DNA from: Clostridia bacterium
Lineage (GTDB): Bacteria; Bacillota; Clostridia; Oscillospirales; Acutalibacteraceae
Length of the DNA stretch: 64,000 nt
Reading direction: 5' to 3'
Assembly (NCBI GenBank): GCA_900767025.1
Contig: CAAFXS010000011.1
Location: forward strand, 9,957-73,956
The position numbers and the translations under genes are program-made. A model generated the notes under the pieces. The model was not told the origin of the DNA, did no database searches, and was given only the letters and a program-made list of their open reading frames with translations. Positions 51,944-61,693 of the stretch are shown piece by piece; positions within the stretch are counted from its first letter, which is position 1; each line of letters begins with the position of its first letter.

Positions 51944-54900
51944 ATGAAAAACAAAAAAAGAATTTACACCGTTGCCACAGCACATCTTGACACAATTTGG
52001 TCCTGGGATTTTGAAACCACTGTCAGCAAATATATCTATGATACCCTTGTGGATAACATTGCTCTTTTCAAAAAATACCCAAGCTATGTGTTCTCCTTTG
52101 AGGGCTCATACAGATATGAGCTTATGGAAGAATACTATCCCGAGCTTTTTGAAGAGATGAAGGAGTATATCAAGCAGGGCAGATGGAATGTTACAGGCTC
52201 AGCCTACGAAAACGGAGACACCAACTGTCCTTCACCTGAGGCACTCTTTAGAAATATTCTTTTCGGCAATTCATATTTTGACGAAAAATTCGGCAAAAGA
52301 AGTGTTGATATTTATTTGCCCGACTGCTTCGGCTTCGGCTGGGCGTTGCCAAGTATTGCCCATCACGCAAACCTTAAAGGCTTTACCACCCAAAAGCTTG
52401 CCTGGGGCAGTGCTTACGGTGTACCCTTTGATATCGGCAGGTGGTACGGCGTTGACGGCAATTATATTTACGCAAGCGTTAATCCTCACGATTATTATTT
52501 CACCCTGACAAAGCTTCGTAACTGGGACTTTGTTCAAAACAAGCTTAAGGAAAATGAAAAGTACGGACTTGACTGGACCTATATGTTCCACGGCATCGGC
52601 GACAGAGGCGGTGCACCGGAGGAAAAAACAGTCAAATTCGTAGAAAACGAGATAGAAAAAAATAAAACCGATAATGAAATTGAGGTCGTAGCAACCTCTG
52701 CCGACCAAATTTACCGTGATATTGAAGCCGAACTGCCACAGGAGGTTAAGGATAAGCTTCCTGAATGGAGAAACGAGCTTGTTATGCAAAATCACGGTGT
52801 AGGCGGTTATACCTCCCGAGCCATAGGCAAGCGCTGGAATGCAAAATGTCAGGAGCTTGCAGATATGGCAGAACGGGCAGGTGTGACAGCATCGTATTTC
52901 GGTACATATGACTATAACGAGCCGATGCTTGAAAAATCCTGGAAAAGAGCCATTGCTCATCAGTTCCACGATGATACACCGGGCACATCTGTTCAGCGTG
53001 CATACAAGCGTTCCTGGAACGATTATGCAATGTCAATGAATCAGTTTTCCGGTGAGCTTGAGGCATCTCTTGCAGGAATGACTACTCTTATGAAATCCGA
53101 TTTCTGCTCAGGTATACCTGTTATGGTATCAAACTCTGTTGAGGTGCATCGCCACAGTGCAGTAACACTGATGCTCCGTGATGTTAATTCACCCTATGTC
53201 CGTGTCTATAACGATAAGGGCAGAGAGGTAAAGAGCCAGTGTGCCGAAAATGAAAAGGGTATTCTTGAGGTGCTGTTTATTGCCGATGTTGACAGCCTGG
53301 GCTTTAGGGTTTACGATGTTCGTCCCTCCGATAAGCCCTGTCCGCTGACAAGCGAAATTTCAATTAACGATGACACCCTTGAAAATCAAAAATATATTGT
53401 AAGGCTTAACAAAAACGGCGATATTCAGTCCGTTGTTGATAAAGAGGACGGCGACAGGGAATTACTTGAAAAGCCTATCGTTTTGGGCCTGTTTAACTAC
53501 ACCGGCTCAAAGGATTGGCCTGCCTGGGAGATGAATTATAATGAGGCTAATAAGGAGCCTGACAGAGTACCCAAGGCAGTTTCCGTTTCAATCCGTGAAA
53601 ACGGTCCTGTAAGAGTAACTGCCGAGGTTAAGCAGTGCGATGGCAAGAGCACCTTTACAAAGCTTATTTCCTTAACCGACGGCGGAAAAACCGTTGAGGT
53701 TTATAACGAAATTGAGTGGCAGTCAATGCGTACAATGTGCAAAAACCGTTTTGCCCTGACTGCGAAAAACAAAAAAGCAAGCTTTGATTTAGGCCTTGGC
53801 GTTATCGAAAGAGAAAATATGAGTGAAAAGCTCTTTGAGGTGCCTGCACAGAAATGGGCAGATATCACCGATGAAAGCGGTGAATTCGGTGTTTCAATTC
53901 TCAGCGAATGTAAGCACGGCTGGGATAAATTTAACGACAACACTCTGCGCTTAACTGCAATACATACACCTAAAAAGAATTACCGTATTGACTCAATGCA
54001 GTCAATGATGGATTTGGGTCTTAACAGATATTCCTATGCAATTTTCAGCCATAAGGGCAAGGCAGGAACGGAAACTCAGCTTGAGGCAAAGCTCTTTACC
54101 CAGCCCTTGACCGCTATGGTCTTTGACAGGCATCAGGGTCAGCTGGGCACTGCTTACAGCTTCGGCGAAATGTCAACAAACGATGTTATTCTCCGTGCAG
54201 TTAAGCTGCCGCATCATAACATTGATAACGGCGAGGTTATTGTCCGCTTTAATGAGGGTGCAAATAAGAATGTTGAAAGCTTTACCTTTACTCTCGGTGA
54301 GGGCATTGAGAGTGCAAGAGAGCTTTATGCCAGCGAGGAATTTCTGGCAGATGCTACGGTTGAAAACGGCAGGCTTGTAACCTCCTTTAAGCCCTATGAG
54401 GTTAAAACCTTTGCCCTTAAATTAAAGCCTTCCTCAGTTAAAGGCAACAACAGTGTATCAACTCCTGTTAACCTTGAATTTAACGATAAAAATACACATA
54501 TTCCCCAAAGGCTTTTGCCCGAAAGCATAGCCGCCTGCGGTACGGAATTTAAGCTCCAAAATGCTTTTGCTCACTGCAAAGGACAGAGCATTGAGGTTAA
54601 GCCGGGTAACAAATTAAGACTCCTTTGTGCGTCATTATCAAAGGATATTAACGCAAAATTCATTGTAAACGGCAAAGAGGTTGTTAAAACCGTTAACTCC
54701 TGCGAGGAGGCATTTGCCGCTTGGGATTTGTATGATTTTAAGGAAATGGCATATGTTAAGGGCGGCCATCTTGGCTATGAGTTTACACATAGCGTTGATG
54801 ATAACGGCAACACAAGATTTGCAAAGGGGCTTTATTTCTGGGTTGTAACCCTTGACGGAAGCACCAAATTGCCGAATAATTCCGACTTGGTTATTCTGTC

Positions 54901-55147
54901 AGCCGCCCAGGTTACCGTGCCTAACGCATCTCTTGTAACACCGCTTTATGACAGTGTTGAAAAAAGAGATTTCACCTTTACAATGAGCCTTAAAGAAAAA
55001 TTATGGTATCTCAATTCCAAGTGCGTGTGGATGCTTAATGATAAGGATAATTTCCTGTCTCACTACAACAACGGCAGAAACGGCAAAAGAGTAGAGCAAA
55101 CAAGGCGAAACCTTAAATCAAGGACTGTTGAATCTGTTGGTCATTAA
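51944..55147 (+). CDS. GH38 alpha-mannosidase
   Basis: This 1067-residue enzyme has the GH38 layout. The catalytic N-terminal domain holds zinc ligands H14 and D16 (TAHLDTIW) and the nucleophile D127 in LPDCFGFGW. A later zinc His lies in AHQFHDDTPGT, in the helical domain that follows. Large C-terminal beta domains complete it. No signal peptide is present, so it acts in the cytoplasm on imported mannosides. It starts 24 bases after leuS with no terminator between, so read-through from the housekeeping run is likely. It is a separate gene from the GH38-like protein at 19131. Confidence 0.9.
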   Translation: MKNKKRIYTVATAHLDTIWSWDFETTVSKYIYDTLVDNIALFKKYPSYVFSFEGSYRYELMEEYYPELFEEMKEYIKQGRWNVTGSAYENGDTNCPSPEALFRNILFGNSYFDEKFGKRSVDIYLPDCFGFGWALPSIAHHANLKGFTTQKLAWGSAYGVPFDIGRWYGVDGNYIYASVNPHDYYFTLTKLRNWDFVQNKLKENEKYGLDWTYMFHGIGDRGGAPEEKTVKFVENEIEKNKTDNEIEVVATSADQIYRDIEAELPQEVKDKLPEWRNELVMQNHGVGGYTSRAIGKRWNAKCQELADMAERAGVTASYFGTYDYNEPMLEKSWKRAIAHQFHDDTPGTSVQRAYKRSWNDYAMSMNQFSGELEASLAGMTTLMKSDFCSGIPVMVSNSVEVHRHSAVTLMLRDVNSPYVRVYNDKGREVKSQCAENEKGILEVLFIADVDSLGFRVYDVRPSDKPCPLTSEISINDDTLENQKYIVRLNKNGDIQSVVDKEDGDRELLEKPIVLGLFNYTGSKDWPAWEMNYNEANKEPDRVPKAVSVSIRENGPVRVTAEVKQCDGKSTFTKLISLTDGGKTVEVYNEIEWQSMRTMCKNRFALTAKNKKASFDLGLGVIERENMSEKLFEVPAQKWADITDESGEFGVSILSECKHGWDKFNDNTLRLTAIHTPKKNYRIDSMQSMMDLGLNRYSYAIFSHKGKAGTETQLEAKLFTQPLTAMVFDRHQGQLGTAYSFGEMSTNDVILRAVKLPHHNIDNGEVIVRFNEGANKNVESFTFTLGEGIESARELYASEEFLADATVENGRLVTSFKPYEVKTFALKLKPSSVKGNNSVSTPVNLEFNDKNTHIPQRLLPESIAACGTEFKLQNAFAHCKGQSIEVKPGNKLRLLCASLSKDINAKFIVNGKEVVKTVNSCEEAFAAWDLYDFKEMAYVKGGHLGYEFTHSVDDNGNTRFAKGLYFWVVTLDGSTKLPNNSDLVILSAAQVTVPNASLVTPLYDSVEKRDFTFTMSLKEKLWYLNSKCVWMLNDKDNFLSHYNNGRNGKRVEQTRRNLKSRTVESVGH

Positions 55148-55169
55148 CCTAAATTAAGGGTGTATAATT

Positions 55170-57674
55170 ATGAAAAAGAAAATTATATCCTTCCTTTTGT
55201 CAGCAGTGATAGTTTTCACCTCGGGCATAACTGCCTTTGCTCAAACACAGGCAGAGCCTGTTTTGAAATATACCTTTGAGGATTCGTCGGCAGTGCCCAC
55301 CCTTTACGGCAGCGCAAAAACACAGTACGACGATGAAAGAAAAAGCAATGTGCTTGTGCTTGACGGTACCGACAGTACATATGCCGAGCTTCCCCAAGGC
55401 TTTTTTAACGGCAGGGATACCGTTACCGTTTCAATGGATATTAAGCCCCAAACCGACGGCGGTAACTTTTTTACCTTTGTTATCGGTAAGGACAGTACAT
55501 ATTATAATTTCCTGAGAATTCGGGGCACAGAGGTGCGAAACGCAATTACCGTCAGCTCCTATATGTCTGAACGAGAGGTTAAAACAAACAGTGCCAAAAC
55601 AGACACCTGGATGAATTTGACCCTTGTAATTGACGGTGTAAAATCGGCAATATACATTAACGGAAATCTTAAAGCCGTTAATGAAAACACAGGCTTAAAG
55701 CTCTCGGATTTAGGCACTGATTTGGTGTCCTATATCGGCAAGTCACTTTATGACGGCGACGCTTATTATAAGGGATGCTTCGATAATTTCCGTGTCTATG
55801 ACTACGCTTTGAGCGATGACGAAATCAAGGATATTTTTTCCGAGCAAATTGACCTTTATCCACTTTTGAACGATGTTACGGTGGGTACTGTTCCCGAAAG
55901 CACAGGCGTCAGCGGTACGGATTATCACACCGCCGTAAGTACAGATATAACCGACGGTGTTATCACATCTTATATAAGAAACAGTGTTGTAAGCTCCGTA
56001 CCTGTAACCTTTTCCGTGCTTAACGATGATGTTACCATTACCGTTGACGGTGAAAAATTCATCAACGGCAGCAGGCTTAACCTTTCATCCGACAGGCAGG
56101 TTGTTATTTCCTGCGGTGAAAAGAGCGAAAGCTATGTGCTTAAAACACCGCAAATAGCCGTTAACAATGTTCTCCCCGGTCAGTATGCCGACCCGGATAT
56201 TGATTACCTTGACGGAAAATACTGGATTTTCCCAACCACCGACGGAACGGAGGGCTGGGGCGGTACTGTTTTCCACGCCTGGTCCTCATACGATATGGTT
56301 AACTGGACCGACGAGGGCGTTATCCTTGATGTTGCAGATGATAACCCGGGTCTTAATTCCAAGGGTGTTCAGATTGCATCTTCAAAATGGTCCGATGGCA
56401 ACGCCTGGGCGCCTGCAATTGAGGAGAAAAACGGCAAATACTACTTCTACTACTGCGGTAGGATAAAAAGTGAATATCTTGACACCTACGGCGTTAAAAA
56501 CAGCGACGGAAATTATAACGATAAAGCTATCGGTGTTGCCGTTGCGGATAATCCTGCCGGACCTTATACCGCCAATGACGCACCCATTGTTTATCCCAAA
56601 ATGATGAGTGATAATCTTAACGGCAGTACCGACAAAACCAAGTTCAGCGGTCAGGTTATCGACCCGTCTGTTTTTACCGATGATGACGGTACATCATATC
56701 TCTTTTTCGGCAACGGCAACGGTGCTATTGCCACTCTTAACAGCGATATGATGAGTGTTAAAACAAACTCGCTGAAAAAAATTAACGGTATGACAGATTT
56801 CCGTGAAAGCGTTGTTGTGTTTAAACGAAACGGAACATATTATTTCACCTGGAGCTGTGACGATACAGGCAGTGAAAATTATCATATTAAATACGGCACG
56901 GCATCAAAAATAACGACCATTCTTACCTCTACAAAATATATTACAGTTTCAACCAACGGTGTGCTGATGCAAAAGGATACCTCAAAGAGTATTCTGGGCA
57001 CAGGTCATCAGTCGGTGGTTTATCTTCCCGATGTTGACAGACTGTTTTTGGCATACCACAGGTTTTATACGCCTTTGGGTATTTATTCAAGCTCCGGCTG
57101 TCACAGGGAAACCTGTATTGACGAGGTAACCTTCGGCTCGTCAAATACCCTTGAGGTTAAAACTCCCACAATGGAGGGCGTGGGCTACGGCGTGTGCCCA
57201 AGCGGTCATAATTTGACTCTCTCAAGCTATACCGCTCCCACCTGTTCAACAGACGGCTGGGAAACTCTTAAATGCCCCATCTGTTCCTTTGAGATAACTT
57301 ATACTGCCGATGACCTTTCAAGGCTAAAGGCTTACGGTCATCAGTATTATAAATATGAGCAGGCACAGTCCTGCACCGATGACGGCTATGTTCAGTATAA
57401 ATGCAATTTATGCGGTGACGAGTATAAAACCGATTATCAATACGCATACGGTCATAGGTTCAAATGCACGGATACCGAGGCTATGAGCTACAAGTGTGAA
57501 AACTGCGGTGCAGAGGAAACAAAAACTCCCCGGGAGCTTTTAGCTATGTGGGATGTTAACTTTGTCAACAAACCGCCTGAGCCTACAATTGTCAATAACA
57601 GCTCATATTTTGAGCTGAACAACGACGGCATAATAAATGCCAAGGATTTCGCAATTATAAATAAGCAAAAATGA
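55170..57674 (+). CDS. Secreted LamG-GH43 protein with C-terminal dockerin-like half repeat
   Basis: This 834-residue secreted protein has a signal peptide (about 1-24, ending AFA). A LamG-type jelly-roll domain (about 30-225) and a linking region come next. A GH43-type five-bladed propeller runs from about 330 to 680. D341 in QYADPDIDY is the likely catalytic base and IDPSVFTDDDG and DFRESVVVFKR are further propeller motifs. Cysteine pairs in a repeat pattern (CPICS, CNLCG, CENCG) follow. The last 20 residues contain LNNDGIINAKDFAIINK, which looks like a single calcium-binding dockerin repeat instead of the usual two. It probably acts on arabinan or xylan side chains. Confidence 0.82.
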   Translation: MKKKIISFLLSAVIVFTSGITAFAQTQAEPVLKYTFEDSSAVPTLYGSAKTQYDDERKSNVLVLDGTDSTYAELPQGFFNGRDTVTVSMDIKPQTDGGNFFTFVIGKDSTYYNFLRIRGTEVRNAITVSSYMSEREVKTNSAKTDTWMNLTLVIDGVKSAIYINGNLKAVNENTGLKLSDLGTDLVSYIGKSLYDGDAYYKGCFDNFRVYDYALSDDEIKDIFSEQIDLYPLLNDVTVGTVPESTGVSGTDYHTAVSTDITDGVITSYIRNSVVSSVPVTFSVLNDDVTITVDGEKFINGSRLNLSSDRQVVISCGEKSESYVLKTPQIAVNNVLPGQYADPDIDYLDGKYWIFPTTDGTEGWGGTVFHAWSSYDMVNWTDEGVILDVADDNPGLNSKGVQIASSKWSDGNAWAPAIEEKNGKYYFYYCGRIKSEYLDTYGVKNSDGNYNDKAIGVAVADNPAGPYTANDAPIVYPKMMSDNLNGSTDKTKFSGQVIDPSVFTDDDGTSYLFFGNGNGAIATLNSDMMSVKTNSLKKINGMTDFRESVVVFKRNGTYYFTWSCDDTGSENYHIKYGTASKITTILTSTKYITVSTNGVLMQKDTSKSILGTGHQSVVYLPDVDRLFLAYHRFYTPLGIYSSSGCHRETCIDEVTFGSSNTLEVKTPTMEGVGYGVCPSGHNLTLSSYTAPTCSTDGWETLKCPICSFEITYTADDLSRLKAYGHQYYKYEQAQSCTDDGYVQYKCNLCGDEYKTDYQYAYGHRFKCTDTEAMSYKCENCGAEETKTPRELLAMWDVNFVNKPPEPTIVNNSSYFELNNDGIINAKDFAIINKQK

Positions 57675-57697
57675 CAGGTCGATGACCTGTCATTTTT
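57667..57697. terminator. Bidirectional terminator between convergent genes
   Basis: AAAAATGACAGGTC pairs perfectly with GACCTGTCATTTTT around a GAT loop. It includes the stop codon of the GH43 gene and serves both converging transcripts. Confidence 0.95.
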
Positions 57698-57699
57698 CA

Positions 57700-58566
57700 T
57701 TATAACTTATTTATTGCATTAATAACCCTTTTCTTATCAGCCGACCACAAGGGAGCAATCAAATCCTTTTTTGCACCGTCGCCTGTAAGGCGGTGAATTA
57801 CCACATTATCGGGAATTATTTCAACACAGGATTTGATAATATCAAGGTACTCCTCAAATTCAAGTGGCTTAATATTTCCTCGGTAATATTCCTGTTCTAA
57901 ATCCGTGCCCTTTAAAATATGTAAAAGCTGAAGCTTTATTCCGTCGGCACCGCTTTTGCACACATAATTGACGGTTTCAAGCATATCCTCTTTTGTTTCA
58001 CCGGGCAGACCCAGAATAATATGCACAACAACATTTACACCGATTTTCTTTAAATCCCTTACCGCCTTGTCGTAAACCTCAAGAGTGTACCCGCGCCTGA
58101 TATAATCAGCCTGCTTTTGATGAATTGTCTGGAGCCCAAGCTCAACAAAAACAGGTTTTATTTTGTTTATTTCGTCCAAAAGCTCAAGTACATCATCGCC
58201 AAGGCAGTCGGGTCTTGTGGCAACGGATAGTGCAACAATATCCCTGTGATTAACCGCCTCGTAGTATTTGCTTCTTAACACATCAACAGGTGCATAGGTA
58301 TTTGTAAAAGCCTGAAAGTACGCAATGTATTTACCGCTTTTGATTTTTGCAGAAACCCTTTCCTTTCCAAGCTCAATTTGCTCGGTTATTGAAAGCAGGG
58401 GACTTTCCGCAAAATCACCACTGCCGCCCTTGGAACAGAAAATGCAGCCTCTTGTATCTATTGTTCCGTCACGGTTAGGACAGGTGAAGCCTGCGTTAAG
58501 GCTTATTTTGTAAACCTTTTGCCCAAAGGTGTCCTTTAAGTATTCGTTAAGACTGTAATATTTCAT
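57700..58566 (-). CDS. Radical SAM protein, YtqA/YhcC type (TIGR01212)
   Basis: This 288-residue protein has the unusual cluster motif of the YtqA/YhcC group: C29 in FTCPNRDG, then C41 and C44 in RGCIFC. Further segments are ATRPDCLGDDV and GLQTIHQKQADYIRRGY. It is cytoplasmic, and its reaction is not established. The ATG at 58566 preceded by GAGGAA is preferred over one four codons upstream. It overlaps the inositol-phosphatase-like gene, from which it is probably co-transcribed. Confidence 0.88.
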   Translation of the reverse strand: MKYYSLNEYLKDTFGQKVYKISLNAGFTCPNRDGTIDTRGCIFCSKGGSGDFAESPLLSITEQIELGKERVSAKIKSGKYIAYFQAFTNTYAPVDVLRSKYYEAVNHRDIVALSVATRPDCLGDDVLELLDEINKIKPVFVELGLQTIHQKQADYIRRGYTLEVYDKAVRDLKKIGVNVVVHIILGLPGETKEDMLETVNYVCKSGADGIKLQLLHILKGTDLEQEYYRGNIKPLEFEEYLDIIKSCVEIIPDNVVIHRLTGDGAKKDLIAPLWSADKKRVINAINKL

Positions 58567-59311
58567 AAAATTCCTCAAGCACTCTTTCGTTACCGCAAAC
58601 GAAGGAGGTTATTTTGTTTGCATCAAGCTCCTGCTTTTCAAAGGTTGTTGCCTTTCCTCCTGCTTCACTGAGTATCAAGGATGCTCCTGCCCAGTCCCAA
58701 GGCCTGAGTATCATTTCATAATAAAGGTCAGCCTTGCCGGAGGCAACATAGCATATGTCAAGTGCCGCCGAACCTGCACGCCTAACCTCAACGGCCTTGT
58801 AAAAAATCTTTTCCGTCAGCTCAAAGGTTTTGTGTGCCAGCTCATGCTCATAGGGGCATGTGCCGAAAAGCACAAGGCTCTTGTCAAGTGAGCAGTCAGA
58901 GGTGTGTATGGGCTTTCCGTTAAGAAAAGCACCCTTGCCTTTTTCAGCATAAAACACATTGTTCAAATCAGGGTCAAGCACAACACCCATTATCATTTCC
59001 CTGTCCTTTGCAAGACCCACACTGATTGCACTGTGCTGAAAGCCTTTGATAAAATTTGTAGTTCCGTCAATAGGGTCAATGATAAAGCAGTAGCCGTCTG
59101 TCAGCACCTTGTTGTCATCGCCCTCTTCACCAAGGAATTTACAGCCGGGAACAATTTTTTCAAGCTCGGCAAAAAGAAAATCCTGTATCATCTTGTCATA
59201 TTTTGTCACAAGATTAACGGCAGAGCCCTTGTCCTCAATCCCCAAATCGCCCGAGGCATTTTTGTAAATTTCGCCTGCTTTAAGCACGGCGTCAATAATT
59301 TTGTTAAGCAT
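58547..59311 (-). CDS. Inositol monophosphatase-family phosphatase
   Basis: This 254-residue magnesium-dependent phosphatase has the metal-binding motifs GEEGDD at 61-66 and DPIDGTTNF at 79-87, and WDWAGASLILSEAGG near 205. It could be an inositol monophosphatase or a related 3'-phosphoadenosine or sugar phosphatase. ATG 59311 is preferred because GGAGATGAT lies just before it. The longer frame from 59350 would cover the promoter. It heads a two-gene minus-strand operon with the radical SAM gene. Confidence 0.88.
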   Translation of the reverse strand: MLNKIIDAVLKAGEIYKNASGDLGIEDKGSAVNLVTKYDKMIQDFLFAELEKIVPGCKFLGEEGDDNKVLTDGYCFIIDPIDGTTNFIKGFQHSAISVGLAKDREMIMGVVLDPDLNNVFYAEKGKGAFLNGKPIHTSDCSLDKSLVLFGTCPYEHELAHKTFELTEKIFYKAVEVRRAGSAALDICYVASGKADLYYEMILRPWDWAGASLILSEAGGKATTFEKQELDANKITSFVCGNERVLEEFYEILQS

Positions 59312-59329
59312 AATATCATCTCCGCCTAT

Positions 59330-59338
59330 ATTGTAGCA
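59330..59338 (-). promoter_or_regulatory. Extended -10 promoter of the inositol-phosphatase operon
   Basis: On the minus strand TGCTACAAT is an extended -10 element, about 20 bases upstream of the start at 59311. The -35 region is weak. Confidence 0.5.
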
Positions 59339-59370
59339 CAATTTTGCCAAGAAAAAAACATATATTATTG

Positions 59371-59399
59371 TTGACTTGAAAAGTATTGTAGTTTAAAAT
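59371..59399 (+). promoter_or_regulatory. Promoter of murT-gatD
   Basis: TTGACT (59371-59376) and TAAAAT (59394-59399) are 17 bases apart and diverge from the minus-strand promoter at 59330-59338. Confidence 0.75.
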
Positions 59400-59433
59400 T
59401 AAAACATAATAATCGTTAAAGGAATGTGATTAA

Positions 59434-60804
59434 GTGAAAGTATTTTTAAGCTGTCTTGTGTGCCGATTTGTCCACTTTGTTTTGCAAAAGCTGGGCAGGG
59501 GAGCCACAACTCTTCCGGGCAGAGTTGCCTTAAAGGTCAAAAGGAATGTGCTTACCGACCTTTCAAAAAATGTTAAAGTGATTATAGTTACCGGAACTAA
59601 CGGAAAAACCACCTCCTGCCGTATTATTGAAGAAGGTCTTAAATCTGCCGGTAAATCCTATTTCATCAATAAATCGGGTGCAAATCTTATTACAGGCATA
59701 ACCTCCTCATTTATTATGAATTCAACAATTACAGGCAAGAATAAAGCGGAGTACGCCATTGTTGAGTGTGACGAAAACGCCTTCAGAGAGGTTTCAAGGT
59801 ATATCAGAGCCGATGTTGTATTGGTAACAAATGTTTTCCGTGACCAGCTTGACCGCTACGGCGAGGTAACCCATACCCTTAACGCAATTAAGGAGTCGGT
59901 TAAAAATCTTCCGAATGCTGTTGTTTGCCTTGATGCAGACTGCTCCTTGACCTATTCGATGTCAAAGGAAATACCTAATAAAATCGTCACCTTCGGTGTG
60001 GATGTCCCCTTTGATAAGGACGCAAAAGCACCTGAAATCAGCGACGCAAAATATTGCATTTTCTGCAAAAACGAGTATGAATACACTTATCATACCTACG
60101 GTCATCTTGGCGGCTTTGTTTGTCCCTCCTGCGGATATAAACGCCCCGAGCCTGACTTTGCTGTTACGGCAGTTGAGGAGCTTAAGCAAAATCATTCAAT
60201 CGTTGTTGCAAACCTTAACGGCAGTGAAAATATTATAAAGGTCAATATCGGCGGAGCATATAATGTCTATAACGCCATCGGTTGTGCCGCCGCTCTTTCA
60301 TCACTTGGAATTGACGAAAAAACAGTGATTAAGGCTCTTGAAAGCTTTAACGGCGCCTTTGGCAGAATGGAGCAGTTCGAAAGCGGTGACAACAAAATCA
60401 ATGTTATACTTGTTAAAAATCCTGCAGGCTTCAGCCAGACAATGAGCTTTCTTAAATCTATCGACGATGATTTTACAATGATTTTAAGCCTTAACGATAA
60501 CGCCGCCGACGGTAGGGATATTAGCTGGATTTGGGATGTGGATTTCGGCGGAATATTTGAAAAAGCCAATGTTAAGGATATTTATGTTGCCGGCAAGCGT
60601 TGCTATGATATGGCTATCCGTATTAAGTATGAGGGCACAAACGGCAGAGAAATTAAGGTAATAGAAAACGAGGATTACGAAAAGCTTGTTGACATTGCCA
60701 CCTCACAGGGCAGGGATGTTTATATCGTGCCTACCTACACATCAATGATGACAATGCGTCCTGTTATTGCTAAAAGATTGGGAGGTAAGGATTTTTGGGA
60801 ATGA
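59434..60804 (+). CDS. murT: Lipid II isoglutaminyl synthase subunit MurT
   Basis: This 456-residue Mur-ligase-like protein amidates D-Glu of lipid II together with GatD, giving D-isoglutamine needed for efficient cross-linking. The ATP motif GTNGKTT is at 54-60. A Cys4 zinc ribbon inserted in the middle domain has C208/C211 and C230/C233. The C-terminal DUF1727 domain has NPAGFSQTM and LNDNAADGRDISWIWDVDF. It starts with GTG, preceded by AAAGGA at a somewhat long distance. Its stop overlaps the gatD start. Confidence 0.94.
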   Translation: MKVFLSCLVCRFVHFVLQKLGRGATTLPGRVALKVKRNVLTDLSKNVKVIIVTGTNGKTTSCRIIEEGLKSAGKSYFINKSGANLITGITSSFIMNSTITGKNKAEYAIVECDENAFREVSRYIRADVVLVTNVFRDQLDRYGEVTHTLNAIKESVKNLPNAVVCLDADCSLTYSMSKEIPNKIVTFGVDVPFDKDAKAPEISDAKYCIFCKNEYEYTYHTYGHLGGFVCPSCGYKRPEPDFAVTAVEELKQNHSIVVANLNGSENIIKVNIGGAYNVYNAIGCAAALSSLGIDEKTVIKALESFNGAFGRMEQFESGDNKINVILVKNPAGFSQTMSFLKSIDDDFTMILSLNDNAADGRDISWIWDVDFGGIFEKANVKDIYVAGKRCYDMAIRIKYEGTNGREIKVIENEDYEKLVDIATSQGRDVYIVPTYTSMMTMRPVIAKRLGGKDFWE

Positions 60805-61523
60805 TGATTAAAATTGCACACCTTTATCCCGATATGCTGAATCTCTACGGCGACAGGGGTAATATTATCGCCCTTACCCAAAGAATGAGGGAAAGAGGCA
60901 TTGATGTTCAAACCGACAGAATTACTATGGGCAAATCCTTTAATGCCGATGACTACGATATTTTGTTTGTGGGCGGCGGTCAGGATTTTGAACAGGATGT
61001 TCTCCTTAATGACCTGAAAAAAGGCAAGGATGTTGAAATAAAAAAAGCCATAGAGTCAGGCAAGGTCTTTCTTGCTATCTGCGGCGGCTATCAGATGCTT
61101 GGCAAATATTACAAAACCTATGACGGCAAAATGCTTGAGTATATGGGTGCTCTTGATTTTTATACCGAGGGCAAGGAAGAGCGTATGATCGGCAACTACG
61201 CCTTTAAAACAAAAGAGGGCATTGAAATCGTAGGCTTTGAAAATCACAGCGGAAGAACATATCTTGGCAAGGGTGTTGAGCCCTTGGGCACTATGATTAA
61301 AGGCTATGGCAATAACGGTGAGGACGGCACAGAGGGTGTGCGTTACAAAAACACCTTCGGCACCTATTCCCACGGTCCGGTGTTGCCTAAAAACTCAGCC
61401 TTTACCGACCTGCTTATCGAGCTTGTACTTAAAAATAAGTACGGCGATGTGACTCTTTCAAAGCTTGATGACACCCTTGAAAACAAAGCAAAGCAGCAGG
61501 TTATGAAATTGTATATAAAATAA
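60801..61523 (+). CDS. gatD: Lipid II isoglutaminyl synthase glutaminase subunit GatD
   Basis: This 240-residue class I glutaminase supplies ammonia to MurT. The nucleophile is C94 in AICGGYQMLG, and the histidine lies in GTYSHGPVLP. The N-terminus MMIKIAHLYPDMLNLYGDRGN is typical of the family. ATG 60801 overlaps the murT stop; a second ATG at 60804 is also possible, and a TTG at 60795 is less likely. The terminator after it also holds the rpsB promoter. Confidence 0.94.
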   Translation: MMIKIAHLYPDMLNLYGDRGNIIALTQRMRERGIDVQTDRITMGKSFNADDYDILFVGGGQDFEQDVLLNDLKKGKDVEIKKAIESGKVFLAICGGYQMLGKYYKTYDGKMLEYMGALDFYTEGKEERMIGNYAFKTKEGIEIVGFENHSGRTYLGKGVEPLGTMIKGYGNNGEDGTEGVRYKNTFGTYSHGPVLPKNSAFTDLLIELVLKNKYGDVTLSKLDDTLENKAKQQVMKLYIK

Positions 61524-61536
61524 ATAATATTCTGAT

Positions 61537-61566
61537 AAAAAAGGCTTGATTTTTCAGGCCTTTTTT
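61537..61566 (+). terminator. Terminator of murT-gatD
   Basis: AAAAAAGGCTTG pairs with CAGGCCTTTTTT around a 6-base loop of A and T, giving a 12-bp stem with one G-T pair. Confidence 0.9.
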
Positions 61567-61574
61567 GTTATAAT
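61546..61574 (+). promoter_or_regulatory. rpsB-tsf promoter nested in the upstream terminator
   Basis: TTGATT (61546-61551), within the stem and loop of the terminator, and TATAAT (61569-61574) are exactly 17 bases apart. Confidence 0.8.
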
Positions 61575-61580
61575 GTTCCA

Positions 61581-61693
61581 GCATTCGTAGAAATACAAGC
61601 GAATACGCACACAGACGGGTTAAGCCTTAGGTGATTTTTCGGGCTTTTGCCATACCTGTTTGTGGAGGATTAACCTTAAAGGAGGAAATAATT
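61581..61693 (+). promoter_or_regulatory. Structured leader of rpsB
   Basis: About 110 transcribed bases precede rpsB. ATTCG/CGAAT forms a hairpin at 61583-61604. GGTTAA (61618-61623) can pair with TTAACC (61670-61675) next to the ribosome site at 61678-61685. AAGCC/GGCTT (61622-61646) followed by TTTG is a possible competing terminator. This suggests autoregulation by S2, which is inferred. Confidence 0.5.

Noticed and set aside
52271..52969. 232-codon minus-strand open frame inside the GH38 alpha-mannosidase gene
   Set aside because: It is antisense to a catalytic domain with intact active-site motifs and has no recognisable domain of its own.
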